Below are positions 1-9,437 of a stretch of 64,000 nucleotides of DNA, in pieces. Location of the stretch: positions 1-64,000 of the forward strand of contig CAJHAA010000005.1 in NCBI GenBank assembly GCA_904846265.1, read 5' to 3'. The position numbers and the translations under genes are program-made. The DNA comes from Psychrobacter immobilis (lineage in GTDB: Bacteria > Pseudomonadota > Gammaproteobacteria > Pseudomonadales > Moraxellaceae). A model generated the notes under the pieces. The model had not been told where the DNA came from. It did not search any database and was given only the letters and a program-made list of their open reading frames with translations. Position 1 is the first letter of the stretch. Every line of letters begins with the position of its first letter.

Positions 1-117
1 AATGCTTTTGCTAAGTTAAAAAACTACAGGGCGGTTGCAACTAGATTTGATAAGCTCAAACAAAGTTATGAGAACACAGTGGCTCTCGCTTGTGCCTATA
101 TCTGGCTGAAATTATGA
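1..117 (+). CDS. IS5-family transposase, C-terminal end (cut by window edge)
   Basis: Frame 1 is open from the first base and ends at a TGA, giving 38 residues that read NAFAKLKNYRAVATRF, DKLKQSYENTVALACAYIWL, then KL. This is the typical C-terminus of IS5-family DDE transposases: the conserved R-x(6)-Y/F-DKLK region carrying the last acidic residue, then a Val-Ala-Leu-Ala-Cys-Ala helix. The rest of the element lies outside the window, so I cannot tell whether it is a complete two-frame transposase or a fragment. A terminal inverted repeat follows at once, which suggests this IS end is intact. It may have moved the next gene or may simply flank it. Confidence 0.8.
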   Translation, partial: NAFAKLKNYRAVATRFDKLKQSYENTVALACAYIWLKL

Positions 118-118
118 A

Positions 119-133
119 TGTTCAACACGCCCT
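119..133. repeat. Terminal inverted repeat of the IS5-type element
   Basis: The 15 bases TGTTCAACACGCCCT lie just past the transposase stop and read AGGGCGTGTTGAACA outward-in, the style of IS5-group ends. The following bases are TAATAATA, consistent with the three-base TNA target duplications of this group. The partner repeat is outside the window, so the exact end is inferred. Confidence 0.55.
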
Positions 134-328
134 AATAATAAAGGCTGCTAACGATAAGTATTGCAAATAACAGATGCAACTTATCGACATTAATTTCTGT
201 GCTATAGTTTGGTTTTTTCTCAAAGTTATTTTTCTTTTAGCCCAGAATAAATGATTTTAAAAGATAAAATTAGCACAATTTCAGTGATATTAATCGATGG
301 TTTTTTGATGATTGGGAAAATTTAATAA

Positions 329-3300
329 ATGAGTATTTACGCACAAAGACTGGCCTCTCAGATTGAATTCATCAAACAGTGTGCTTTGATGAAAAAAGCA
401 CCTACTCAAGACTTTACGAAGCACAGTGACTTCACTTGTACAGAAGAGCAAGTATTAAACCTGCCTGGTATCAGCCTAAATATCATAGATGATAGCGCTG
501 AGAATGTTTGGTTGCGTTTAGAGCGATTGCGTGAAAATCCAGTGCCTAAACCTAGCAGCTCATTGTTAGCACATTGGTTAGTATTTCCAGCCAAATTTAG
601 CGAACCACCGTCACTAAAAGAAAAAACATCGGTACAATTATTAATACATGATGGTCTGATGTCTTCCACAGAAGTCGTTACTCCATTTGAAGTTGACAAT
701 AATCATAAAAATGAATCGTTAGAGTTAGATGAACCATTACAGGCAGAGATTTATTTAAAAGATTTTCCTGCAAGGGACGCTGTACGAGATGAATTCAATA
801 CGTATCTCAAAGATATTTGGCAACCTTGGCTAGCAAAAGAGAAGCTCGTTCGCCAAAGCATTGCTCTGTATTCCAGCCTATTTATGCTGAATCAACAGCT
901 TCAGGGCAATCTCGCCGATGCACAGCTAGAGTTGGTATGGGGGGTGGGTATCGCCCTACGAAAAAGCGATGACAATGAGCAAAGCAGCAAGCAGATAAAG
1001 TATCCCCTATTGACGCAATCCGTTGAAATCACCTTAGATCAAAAAACGATGGCGTTACTCATTAAGCCTACCCTATCTGCTCCTACGCTTGAAACTGAAC
1101 CTTTTTCTATAGAGGAAAATCAAGGTTTGGCTAAGTTATTAAAAAATAGTAAAGAGTTTTATGATTCAGAAGATGTGTCCTTAAGTCCTTTTTTGCCAAG
1201 TAGCTATGAGCCTATTTTAAAATCAGCCGTTACTTTGCTTGACTCCTCTGGTGTTTATCAGCCAAATCATACTAGTGCAGATGAGCGAAAAATACCTAAA
1301 GCGCAGTACAACCTAATCGTCACTGATACTTGGGTCATTATGGCGCGTCCCAGAAGCAATAATATATTTTTGCAAGATTTGAACAACCTATCAATGCAGT
1401 TAGAAACGGTCACTGACATCAATTTACCGAGCGCCCTTAAGGCCATGCTGACAGAACCCGCCACAGAAAACAAAGAAACCATACTTCCTGCTTATCGTGG
1501 TTTATCAACGGTGAGCGGCAGTGACAGCTATACTGGCACGCCAGCCGAACTATATTTCCCCAAAGCATTCAACGATGAGCAAGTACACATAATACAGCAA
1601 CTAGATGTCCACGATGGGGTGGTCGTTCAAGGCCCGCCTGGTACAGGCAAAACCCATACTATTGCCAATGTCATTTGTCATTACTTAGCGCTTGGCAAGC
1701 GGGTACTGGTCACATCGATGAAAGACCCTGCACTAAAGGTGCTGCAAGGACAATTACCTGAATCTATTCGCCCGCTCGCCGTTAGTCTACTGACCAGCGA
1801 GAACGAGGGTTTAAAGCAGTTTGAACATACCATCAAAAAAATCTCGAGTGAAGTATCTAGCATCAATCGTGATGCCTACAAAAAAGAAATCGTCATGTTT
1901 GACAATCAGATTGATACTATTCATGCACAGTTAGCCAGCACTGATCATAAAATCAAGGCTTGGGCACGGTTAAATCTTGACGATATCACTATCGATAACG
2001 AGACTATCAAGCCCATAGATGCCGCGACTGAGGTCGCTCAAAACAGGCAGTTGATAGAAAGCTTTCCCGATGAGTTGGGTATAGAAGACACATTTAAGCC
2101 TCGATTTACTCATACTGATATCACAGTGCTAAAAAATGCAAGAATCAAGCTCGGCAATGATTTGGACTATCTTAATAAAAAGATTCCTGCTGTTTCAGAC
2201 CTGCCACCTACCAATTCTATAAAACAACTTCACAAAGATTTGAGTTATCTCAATGAGTCACATGCAGCTGAGCAGCAAGGAGAACTACCAAGCTTAATCA
2301 ATGACAGTGCTAGCACAATAAATATTGCTCACGAAGTCACTTCTCATACATCTCGTTTAACTGATCTGCTGCAGAAAATTGTAGCGGCTGGGCAGCGCTG
2401 GACGACGGATATTCAACAGCATTTAGCTAATGAGACTAAGCAAGACATCATCGCTCATCTCACTATACTAAACGATGAAATCAAAGCGCTTTTTGATGAG
2501 AGAACCATTTATTTAACCAAACCTATTACGATGGCTGATGATTTTGATGAAAATTCAGAGCTCGTTGACGCGGTTAAAAACTTATCTGAAGGCAAAAAGC
2601 CTTTTGGCTTAGCAGGTATTTTCGGTAAATCGTCAGAAAAGAAAAGCCTTGAATCTATTATGATAATCTCATCACCAGCTTCAAGCGTAGAGGACTGGCA
2701 GTATATATCCAGCTTTATAGCGTTTAGAAAAAAATCTCAAGCGCTTATCCTTCGCTGGAATGCTCTATCAAATGAGCTGTCCCTGCCAATATTTGAGGTA
2801 TCGCCTAATAATCTGTCTGCGTTACATTCAGCCGTTCATCTATACGATGAAATCGTTGCTAGTAAAAACTTGCAGCACAGTATCAAGCAAGCGTTAAGCA
2901 CTATATTCATAGATTGGGATGTTATTACTACAGCACCTTATGACAAAGAGATTTTGACTGAGATTGAAAGTGTTCTTAAACAACATTTAAAGAGACATAA
3001 TCTGGCTGAAAGTCTCACGTTAAAAGAGACATTACTTAATAACCTCGCCGACTGTAAAGGCGATATTAGTGAGAAAATGACAGCCTTTGTCACTCAAAAT
3101 ATTGGTGACCCGAGTTTATCTGACGATGAGTTACAAACAGACTATCAAGAACTGTTGAGTGAGCTGCAACGAGTAAATAACCTTGCAACAGACTTACAGA
3201 TAGTCGCTGACGTTACCCAACTCATTGAAGATAACGGCGCACCACTCTGGGCAAAAAAATTGCGTTATGAACCTTGTCATAACTCTCAAGACACCTTGGC

Positions 3301-4996
3301 ATCGGATAACTGGCAACAAATTTGGCGAATTGGTAGATTGACCAGCTTTATAGACAGCATCGATGGTCGCAAGGAATTGGTTCAACTGGCAAAAACTCGT
3401 GGCAATTTAGAAGTAAATTTAGCAAGACTCTATCAAGAAGCGATCACCAAAAGAGCTTGGCTAAAAGTCGCAGAAAATGCAACGCCAAATGTGAGAGCGT
3501 CTTTAGAAAAATACCGCTCTGCCATTATGCGTATCGGTAAAGGAACAGGCAAAGGCGCGCATTATTATCGCCGTGAAGCGCGAGAAGCCTCTGCCGGAGC
3601 AAGTGCTGCTATCCCGTGTTGGATTATGCCGCATTATCGTATTTCTGAATCCTTGCCAGCAGAATTTGGCAGTTTTGACTTGGTTATCATCGATGAAGCG
3701 TCTCAGTCTGATTTAACGGCGTTGCCAGCCATCATGAGAGCCAAGAAAGTGTTGATCGTTGGTGACGATAAGCAAGTGTCGCCAGAAGGCGTTGGTCTCG
3801 ATATCGAAAAAATTCGTAATCTGATGGCACAGTATCTGAGCAATCAAGTCCCTGTCTATCGCTCACAGATGTCGCCTGATCGTTCGATATATGATTTATT
3901 CAAAGTCGTTTTTGCAGATAGCAGTGTGATGTTAAAAGAACACTTTCGTAGTGTTGCGCCAATTATTGAGTTCTCAAAACGTGAGTTTTACAATCATGAG
4001 CTGATACCTTTGCGTAAAGCCAAACCCTCAGAGCGCTTGGATCCTCCATTGATTGATATTTATGTCACCGATGGCTATCGTCTAAAAGGCTCTGATATTA
4101 ATCCTTCAGAAGTCAGATTTATCGTCGATGAAATCAAAACCCTCGTCTCTGACCGAGCTTACAAAGGTAAAACCATCGGTGTGGTCTCATTGCTAGGCAA
4201 CAAGCAAGCACATAATATTATGGAAATACTCAATAAAGAATTGGATGAAGCGATAATGACTGCTTTTGATATTGCTTGCGGTGATGCCCGAACCTTTCAA
4301 GGTAAAGAGCGCGATATCATGTTTTTGTCATTGGTAGTAGTACCCGGAGCTGCCCATGCACAAACAAGAGATACTTTCGCCCAGCGAATGAATGTCGCTG
4401 CCTCAAGAGCGCGCGATAGAATGTATTTGGTACGCAGTATTGAACTGGATGAACTAAGCCAAGCCGATCACTATCGAGCGGAGCTTATTAAACACTTTCA
4501 AGCACCATTCATGCAAGACGAAGAAGAAGTCTCTGATTTGCGTGAAAAATGCGAGTCTCCCTTTGAAACGGAAGTCTTTGATCTTCTGGTGGAGAGAGGC
4601 TATCGAGTGGTTCCACAGGTTAAAGCAGGTGCCTACCGAATCGATATGGTAGTCGAAGGTGAAAACGACAACAGCCTAGCCATTGAATGTGACGGTGATA
4701 GATATCATGGACCTGATAAATGGGACAGCGATATGCAACGTCAGCGTATTTTGGAGCGTGCTGGCTGGAAATTCTGGCGCTGCTTTGCCTCTACTTTTGT
4801 CACTCGTAAAAGTGAAGTCGTCCAAGATTTATTAGCAGAATTGGAACGCTTAGAGGTTTATCCAATCACTACCGACACGGCACATAGCAGCTCGTATGTT
4901 GAATCTAGAATCGTCAATACTGTTGATGCGCCACTGATAGATATTGACCTTAACATTGATGTCAATATAAATAGTGAGACGGAAACTGACGCTTAA
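329..4996 (+). CDS. Large SF1 helicase with C-terminal Vsr/DUF559-like nuclease domain
   Basis: This 1555-residue protein has an SF1B (Upf1/Dna2-like, AAA_11/AAA_12) helicase core. Walker A GPPGTGKT is at about 435-442, a long helical insert spans about 500-1050, and the Walker B box IIDEASQSD is near 1120. Later helicase motifs include the GDDKQVSP, HFRS and FQGKERD segments and AASRARDRMYLV near the end of the core. Residues about 1410-1500 resemble the Vsr/DUF559 (MTES_1575) endonuclease fold: FETEVFDLL, then RIDMVVEG with Asp about 1439, then IECDGDRYHG with Glu about 1453. It would unwind and cut nucleic acid in the cytoplasm; the substrate is unknown. Proteins of this make-up are often found in accessory or defence DNA, and this one sits beside an IS end. 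A defence role is inference only. The 20 C-terminal residues are Asp/Asn/Ile-rich. Confidence 0.85.
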   Translation: MSIYAQRLASQIEFIKQCALMKKAPTQDFTKHSDFTCTEEQVLNLPGISLNIIDDSAENVWLRLERLRENPVPKPSSSLLAHWLVFPAKFSEPPSLKEKTSVQLLIHDGLMSSTEVVTPFEVDNNHKNESLELDEPLQAEIYLKDFPARDAVRDEFNTYLKDIWQPWLAKEKLVRQSIALYSSLFMLNQQLQGNLADAQLELVWGVGIALRKSDDNEQSSKQIKYPLLTQSVEITLDQKTMALLIKPTLSAPTLETEPFSIEENQGLAKLLKNSKEFYDSEDVSLSPFLPSSYEPILKSAVTLLDSSGVYQPNHTSADERKIPKAQYNLIVTDTWVIMARPRSNNIFLQDLNNLSMQLETVTDINLPSALKAMLTEPATENKETILPAYRGLSTVSGSDSYTGTPAELYFPKAFNDEQVHIIQQLDVHDGVVVQGPPGTGKTHTIANVICHYLALGKRVLVTSMKDPALKVLQGQLPESIRPLAVSLLTSENEGLKQFEHTIKKISSEVSSINRDAYKKEIVMFDNQIDTIHAQLASTDHKIKAWARLNLDDITIDNETIKPIDAATEVAQNRQLIESFPDELGIEDTFKPRFTHTDITVLKNARIKLGNDLDYLNKKIPAVSDLPPTNSIKQLHKDLSYLNESHAAEQQGELPSLINDSASTINIAHEVTSHTSRLTDLLQKIVAAGQRWTTDIQQHLANETKQDIIAHLTILNDEIKALFDERTIYLTKPITMADDFDENSELVDAVKNLSEGKKPFGLAGIFGKSSEKKSLESIMIISSPASSVEDWQYISSFIAFRKKSQALILRWNALSNELSLPIFEVSPNNLSALHSAVHLYDEIVASKNLQHSIKQALSTIFIDWDVITTAPYDKEILTEIESVLKQHLKRHNLAESLTLKETLLNNLADCKGDISEKMTAFVTQNIGDPSLSDDELQTDYQELLSELQRVNNLATDLQIVADVTQLIEDNGAPLWAKKLRYEPCHNSQDTLASDNWQQIWRIGRLTSFIDSIDGRKELVQLAKTRGNLEVNLARLYQEAITKRAWLKVAENATPNVRASLEKYRSAIMRIGKGTGKGAHYYRREAREASAGASAAIPCWIMPHYRISESLPAEFGSFDLVIIDEASQSDLTALPAIMRAKKVLIVGDDKQVSPEGVGLDIEKIRNLMAQYLSNQVPVYRSQMSPDRSIYDLFKVVFADSSVMLKEHFRSVAPIIEFSKREFYNHELIPLRKAKPSERLDPPLIDIYVTDGYRLKGSDINPSEVRFIVDEIKTLVSDRAYKGKTIGVVSLLGNKQAHNIMEILNKELDEAIMTAFDIACGDARTFQGKERDIMFLSLVVVPGAAHAQTRDTFAQRMNVAASRARDRMYLVRSIELDELSQADHYRAELIKHFQAPFMQDEEEVSDLREKCESPFETEVFDLLVERGYRVVPQVKAGAYRIDMVVEGENDNSLAIECDGDRYHGPDKWDSDMQRQRILERAGWKFWRCFASTFVTRKSEVVQDLLAELERLEVYPITTDTAHSSSYVESRIVNTVDAPLIDIDLNIDVNINSETETDA

Positions 4997-5045
4997 ATAT
5001 ATAAGATTCAGTCAATACCAGTATGGCGGTAATGTTCTCAAAACA

Positions 5046-7235
5046 CTACCACCACACTGGCTCATCACTTTCCCTTGTAGGCCTTTTAATGGTCTCGACT
5101 GTTACTTCATCTGCAGACAGCTCCGCAATAAATCTCGATGGTTTATCAAAGTAACCTGAATAACTAGCAAAGTAATCAGGCGCGGTAAGATAAAGTCTGT
5201 TCTTGGCGCGACTACAGGCGACGTAGAATAGTTTGCGCTCCTCTTCTAGCTCTTCAAAGTCATCCAAAGAGCGATGATGTGGCGTGATACCATCGACCAA
5301 TGAATTGACAAACACCACTGGCCACTCCAGCCCCTTCGCACTGTGAATGGTCGAAATCGTCACTTTGTCTGTATCATCATCTGGTTTATCCATGGCTGCG
5401 ACCGAATCATTAGGCGGATCGAGTGCCAAATTTTCTAAGAAGTTATCAAGGCTACTATGTTCTATTGCCAAATTTTTGAGCACACGAAAATCTTCGTTGC
5501 GCTCTCGCCAATTTTCCTCAATCGTTTTTAGGACAGGAATATAGAACTCTAAAATCAGCTCAATAACCGTCTCGACGGATTCAGCCTGATTTGCCTTAGT
5601 CAGCATATTATATAAAGGCTCAAGCTGTGCGCTTTTTTTAGCAAAATTTGGCGTGAGTAGTGGCTCAAAGGAGTTGTTATCGGCATTAATGGTTTGGGTC
5701 AAACGCGTAGCGGTGACTGTTCCCACGCCTTGGAATAAGGTTAAAATGCGATGCCAAGCAATCGTATCATTCGGGTTGTAGAGGACTTTAACGAATGCCA
5801 AAACGTCTTTGATATGTCGCCTTTCAATGAACTTGATACCGCCCACCACAATGAATGGAATATGACGCTCCATAAACTCTAATTGGACATAGTTAGATTG
5901 AAAAGATGTGCGGCACAGTACCGCAAAATCATCGTAGTCATGATCCGACTTTAGCTCGATGATTTTATCGGCGATATATTTTGCTTCTTTTGTCTCATTG
6001 CTTAGGCGGCTAAACACTGGCTTATCCCCACTTATCGATACGCCAGAGTACAATTTTTTTTGATAGCCTAGCGTGATTTGCGCGGATAAGGCATTGATAT
6101 AATCCAAAACAGCAGGCGTACTACGATAGTTTTGTTCGAGCTTAATGAGCTTGGCATCGGGATAGGTCTCACCGAATAACAGAATGTTTTCGTAATTGGC
6201 ACCGCGGAAAGCATAAATACTTTGATTGTCATCACCTACCACCATCAGCGATACCGACTCAGATGCACCAATCAAATCTATCAGCTGCTTTTGCGGAATA
6301 TTGGTATCTTGATATTCATCAACCATAATGTAGCGATATTGGTTTTGTAGCATTTGGCGAAAGGTATCATTCGTCTTCAAATGGCGCACGACCTGACTGA
6401 TAATATCGTCAAAGTCGTAGAGATGATTGGCACGCTTGTACTCATGGAAATCGACTGCCAATTGCTCGATAATAGGAATATGCACAGCGATGTCAGGATA
6501 ACTGCTTTCGATTAAATCACGGATGTGAAGACGTCTATTCCGAGAGCTAGAGATGATATTTTGCAGTGTCTTTTTGCGCGGGAATGCTTGGCTCTTATTT
6601 TGCGCGGGATACTTTTTTTCTTTGTGAATTAAGTCGATGGCATCTTCGCTATCGCCCGTGTCTAAAATCGTAAATCGTGGATTAATGCCCAATAAACCTG
6701 AATATTGACGCAGCAGCATATTGCAAAAAGAGTGAAAAGTACCACTGGTGATATCGTTGAGCCGTTTATCGGTTGGCAGTTTATCCTTTACCAAGTCTTC
6801 ATCAGACTGTTTATCAAATAAGGTATTCGCAAGTAAGGTTTTGGCGCGACCTTTGATTTCATTCGCTGCTTTACGCGTAAAAGTCAGTAGCAAGATACTT
6901 TTGGGCGTGACCCCGTTCTCTAATAAATAACTGGTACGGTACGTGAGCGTTTTAGTCTTGCCAGAGCCTGCACCAGCAATGACTAGCACTTTGCCGTCGA
7001 TAGTTGTGGCTGCTAATAACTGGTCAGGATTTAGTTCACGGGCATAGTCTACTTTTAATCCTAATTCACTATTCAGCCTTTCAGTTAACAGCTCAATATT
7101 TGCAGCATTATTAGCATCGATTAAATTTGCCTCTAGCTTTTTAATCGCCTGCTCAAGTCGTGCCAGCTTAGGCTTAATCTCGATGAAGTTCTGCGGATAA
7201 TTGTAGTGGTGCGTGTCAAAGATCGTGGTAGTCAT
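5046..7235 (-). CDS. UvrD/Rep-family ATP-dependent DNA helicase
   Basis: A 729-residue SF1A helicase with all main motifs: Q-motif region LNPDQLLAA, Walker A AGAGSGKT at 87-94, TFTRKAANE (Ia), Walker B MVDEYQDTN, GDDNQSIYAFRGA (III), LEQNYRS (IV), ISTIHSAKGLEWPVVF (V) and VACSRAKNRLYL (VI). It should translocate 3' to 5' on single-stranded DNA. It has an N-terminal extension of about 65 helical residues before the core. Its length matches Rep/UvrD, but it lacks the long C-terminal tail of UvrD. Its stop lies 50 bases from the stop of the helicase-nuclease, so the two genes converge. It could be a general repair helicase or a helper of its neighbour; sequence alone does not decide. Confidence 0.9.
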   Translation of the reverse strand: MTTTIFDTHHYNYPQNFIEIKPKLARLEQAIKKLEANLIDANNAANIELLTERLNSELGLKVDYARELNPDQLLAATTIDGKVLVIAGAGSGKTKTLTYRTSYLLENGVTPKSILLLTFTRKAANEIKGRAKTLLANTLFDKQSDEDLVKDKLPTDKRLNDITSGTFHSFCNMLLRQYSGLLGINPRFTILDTGDSEDAIDLIHKEKKYPAQNKSQAFPRKKTLQNIISSSRNRRLHIRDLIESSYPDIAVHIPIIEQLAVDFHEYKRANHLYDFDDIISQVVRHLKTNDTFRQMLQNQYRYIMVDEYQDTNIPQKQLIDLIGASESVSLMVVGDDNQSIYAFRGANYENILLFGETYPDAKLIKLEQNYRSTPAVLDYINALSAQITLGYQKKLYSGVSISGDKPVFSRLSNETKEAKYIADKIIELKSDHDYDDFAVLCRTSFQSNYVQLEFMERHIPFIVVGGIKFIERRHIKDVLAFVKVLYNPNDTIAWHRILTLFQGVGTVTATRLTQTINADNNSFEPLLTPNFAKKSAQLEPLYNMLTKANQAESVETVIELILEFYIPVLKTIEENWRERNEDFRVLKNLAIEHSSLDNFLENLALDPPNDSVAAMDKPDDDTDKVTISTIHSAKGLEWPVVFVNSLVDGITPHHRSLDDFEELEEERKLFYVACSRAKNRLYLTAPDYFASYSGYFDKPSRFIAELSADEVTVETIKRPTRESDEPVWW

Positions 7236-7597
7236 TATAAGGTTTTGCCTTTCGTTTTATTTTAGCGGCCTTTATCAATACGGCGCATTTATACATAGTG
7301 GTTTGCAGATTTGACTGAGAGCGCTTGGTGTTAATAATGAAGATTACTCGTCAAGTTTAGCGAGTCGTAGGCGCTTACCTGTCATACGCCTACAAGCCAA
7401 ACTATCGTTTTATAGCACAGCTTACCATAATCGATAAAACAGCAAGATTACCAGTCATGACCGAACGCAAAATCTCAGTATACAACATAACAACCTCACC
7501 CCTATTCAGGTAAATTTGCTACAATGTGCCCAATTTTGATTTATCATTTAACCAATCTTTATACCAACTGATTTTATTATTATATTGAGAGAATGTT
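7236..7597. other. Intergenic region between the UvrD-like gene and ychF
   Basis: No credible gene is seen here. It must hold the divergent promoters of the helicase and ychF. A TACAAT -10-like box lies at 7522-7527, 70 bases before ychF. A 7-bp inverted repeat, GTAGGCG (7367-7373) and CGCCTAC (7387-7393), could form a hairpin. Confidence 0.4.
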
Positions 7598-8689
7598 ATG
7601 GGTTTTAATTGCGGCATCGTCGGCCTACCAAACGTGGGTAAATCCACCTTGTTTAATGCGTTGACCAAAGCGGGAATCGCCGCTGAAAACTTTCCATTTT
7701 GTACCAAAGATCCCAACACAGGTATCGTACCAGTCCCAGACCCACGCCTAAAGAAACTGGCTGATATCGTTAAGCCTGAGCGCGTATTGCCAACGACGAT
7801 GGAGTTTGTGGATATCGCAGGTCTAGTCGCTGGTGCTTCAAAAGGCGAAGGCATGGGCAACCAGTTCCTAGCCAACATTCGTGAGACTGATGCAATTGCT
7901 CATGTCGTGCGCTGTTTTGATGATGACAACGTCGTCCACGTTGATGGTCGCGTCAGCCCAATCGATGATATCGAAACCATTAATACTGAATTGGCATTGG
8001 CAGATTTAGAGGCCGTTGAGCGTGCCATTCACAACCAAACCAAGAAGGCTAAAGGTGGCGACAAAGATGCGCAAGCATTGCTTGATATCTTTAAAAAAGT
8101 TGAGCCTTTATTAGCAGAAGGTAAAGCGGCACGCGCAGCGAACCTAGATGCTGATGAGAAAAAGCTCATCAGAAGTTATGGTTTAATCACCCTAAAACCA
8201 ACCATGTATATCGCTAACGTCAGTGAAGATGGCTTTGAAAACAACCCTTACCTTGATGCGGTATGCAACTATGCCACTGGCGAAGATTCTATCGTTATCG
8301 CTCTATGCAACCAAATCGAATCTGAAATCGCTCAGCTTGATGAAGACGACAAAAAAGACTTCTTAGCTGAGATGGATATGGAAGAAGCCGGACTTGATCA
8401 AGTCATTCGTGGTGGTTATGATTTGCTAGATATGCAGACTTACTTTACTGCTGGTGTTAAAGAAGTGCGTGCTTGGACGGTTGCAGTTGGCGCAACCGCA
8501 CCGCAAGCAGCTGGCGTGATTCATACCGATTTTGAGCGCGGCTTCATTCGTGCCGAAGTCATTGCGTATGATGATTTTATCGAATACAACGGTGAAAAAG
8601 GCGCAGCTGCCGCTGGCAAATCACGCTTAGAAGGCAAAACCTATATCGTGCAAGATGGCGATATCATGCACTTTAGATTTAACGTGTAG
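7598..8689 (+). CDS. ychF: Redox-regulated/ribosome-binding P-loop ATPase YchF
   Basis: At 363 residues this is the normal YchF/OLA1 length. It begins [17 protein letters not shown] with the Obg-type G1 loop, has the G3 segment [17 protein letters not shown], and ends in a C-terminal TGS domain with [16 protein letters not shown]. The G4 position reads NVSE instead of NKxD, the known change that makes the family prefer ATP over GTP. It acts in the cytoplasm on ribosomes and in stress responses. The start is set by the AGAGA-type ribosome site just upstream. A rho-independent terminator follows directly, so it seems to be monocistronic. Confidence 0.97.
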   Translation: MGFNCGIVGLPNVGKSTLFNALTKAGIAAENFPFCTKDPNTGIVPVPDPRLKKLADIVKPERVLPTTMEFVDIAGLVAGASKGEGMGNQFLANIRETDAIAHVVRCFDDDNVVHVDGRVSPIDDIETINTELALADLEAVERAIHNQTKKAKGGDKDAQALLDIFKKVEPLLAEGKAARAANLDADEKKLIRSYGLITLKPTMYIANVSEDGFENNPYLDAVCNYATGEDSIVIALCNQIESEIAQLDEDDKKDFLAEMDMEEAGLDQVIRGGYDLLDMQTYFTAGVKEVRAWTVAVGATAPQAAGVIHTDFERGFIRAEVIAYDDFIEYNGEKGAAAAGKSRLEGKTYIVQDGDIMHFRFNV

Positions 8690-8721
8690 TTTTAAGCAGT
8701 ACATCCTGTCTGATAGTTAAT

Positions 8722-8760
8722 AAGCCGATGTTGGAAATTCTCCATCATCGGCTTTATTTT
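8722..8760 (+). terminator. Rho-independent terminator after ychF
   Basis: A perfect 9-bp stem AAGCCGATG / CATCGGCTT (8722-8730 and 8746-8754) is followed by a TTATTTT run. It lies 32 bases past the ychF stop. Confidence 0.85.
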
Positions 8761-8817
8761 ATCTTAAAATTGTTATATTATAACATATCTTTATTTTACT
8801 ATTTGAGGACTTATACT

Positions 8818-9375
8818 ATGACTGACTATTTCTCTTTTTCTAGATTTGCCAGTGCTGCGCTCATAGGCAGTGTGATGACATGCTCTCTATTGGGCTGTCA
8901 GCCTAATACGGAAAGTGATACGGTAGTATCTGAAGAAGTAACGCCCGTAGACGATCACGCTGAACATGCTCATGAAGAGCACGGTGCTATGGAAAAAGGT
9001 CATGAAGGACACAATCATGAAAGTCATAGCCACGAAGAAAGCGCGCACGCAGGCCACGATCATGCAGAACATGCCAGCAACAGCACACCATTCTCTTGTG
9101 AGCCTACTGCTACTATCGGCGTGTCCTACCATGATGATGCTCCATTGCAGACAGTGCACCTACTCATCGATGGTATCGAATACGATTTGACCGCTACTTC
9201 TGATAGCGACGCCAGTACTGAAAAAACCATCTATACTAGTGATATCGGATTAGATAATACCCATGGCATTATATGGCAAGTAAATGGTGACAAGGCAACG
9301 TTGCGAAATAAAACATTGGGCAGCAATGTAGCTATCGAAGAGGAAGAGGTGCTTTTTAACTGCCAGAAATCTTAG
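8818..9375 (+). CDS. Histidine-rich lipoprotein with MliC-like domain
   Basis: I place the start at the ATG preceded by TGAGGA, giving 185 residues; an earlier in-frame ATG would read through the ychF terminator. The N-terminus has a hydrophobic signal ending in the lipobox LLGC, so the mature protein should be lipidated. Residues about 40-85 are a His/Glu/Ala-rich stretch with repeated HEEH, HAGHDHAEH and similar, suited to binding Zn or Cu. The remaining about 95 residues (FSCEP..., VHLLIDGIEYDL, GIIWQVNGDKATL, FNCQ) resemble the MliC/PliC lysozyme-inhibitor fold, with the paired cysteines and the W-x-x-x-G-D-x-A-T-L box. The domain call is by eye and moderate. A periplasmic metal-binding or lysozyme-inhibiting role is inferred. 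Confidence 0.75.
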   Translation: MTDYFSFSRFASAALIGSVMTCSLLGCQPNTESDTVVSEEVTPVDDHAEHAHEEHGAMEKGHEGHNHESHSHEESAHAGHDHAEHASNSTPFSCEPTATIGVSYHDDAPLQTVHLLIDGIEYDLTATSDSDASTEKTIYTSDIGLDNTHGIIWQVNGDKATLRNKTLGSNVAIEEEEVLFNCQKS

Positions 9376-9382
9376 TAGCTGT

Positions 9383-9422
9383 ACCAAGGGCGCTATTTTG
9401 CTATGCTAGAGGCTCCCTTGGT
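9383..9422 (+). terminator. Stem-loop after the His-rich lipoprotein gene
   Basis: An 8-bp perfect inverted repeat ACCAAGGG / CCCTTGGT encloses a 24-base loop just past the lipoprotein stop. It has no clear T-run, so it is either a weak terminator or a 5' structure for the next gene. Confidence 0.4.
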
Positions 9423-9437
9423 TTCGGATGTTTCAAT

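Noticed and set aside
5046..7235. GajB of a Gabija system
   Set aside because: No GajA-type OLD nuclease is next to it, and the protein is longer and more like Rep/UvrD.
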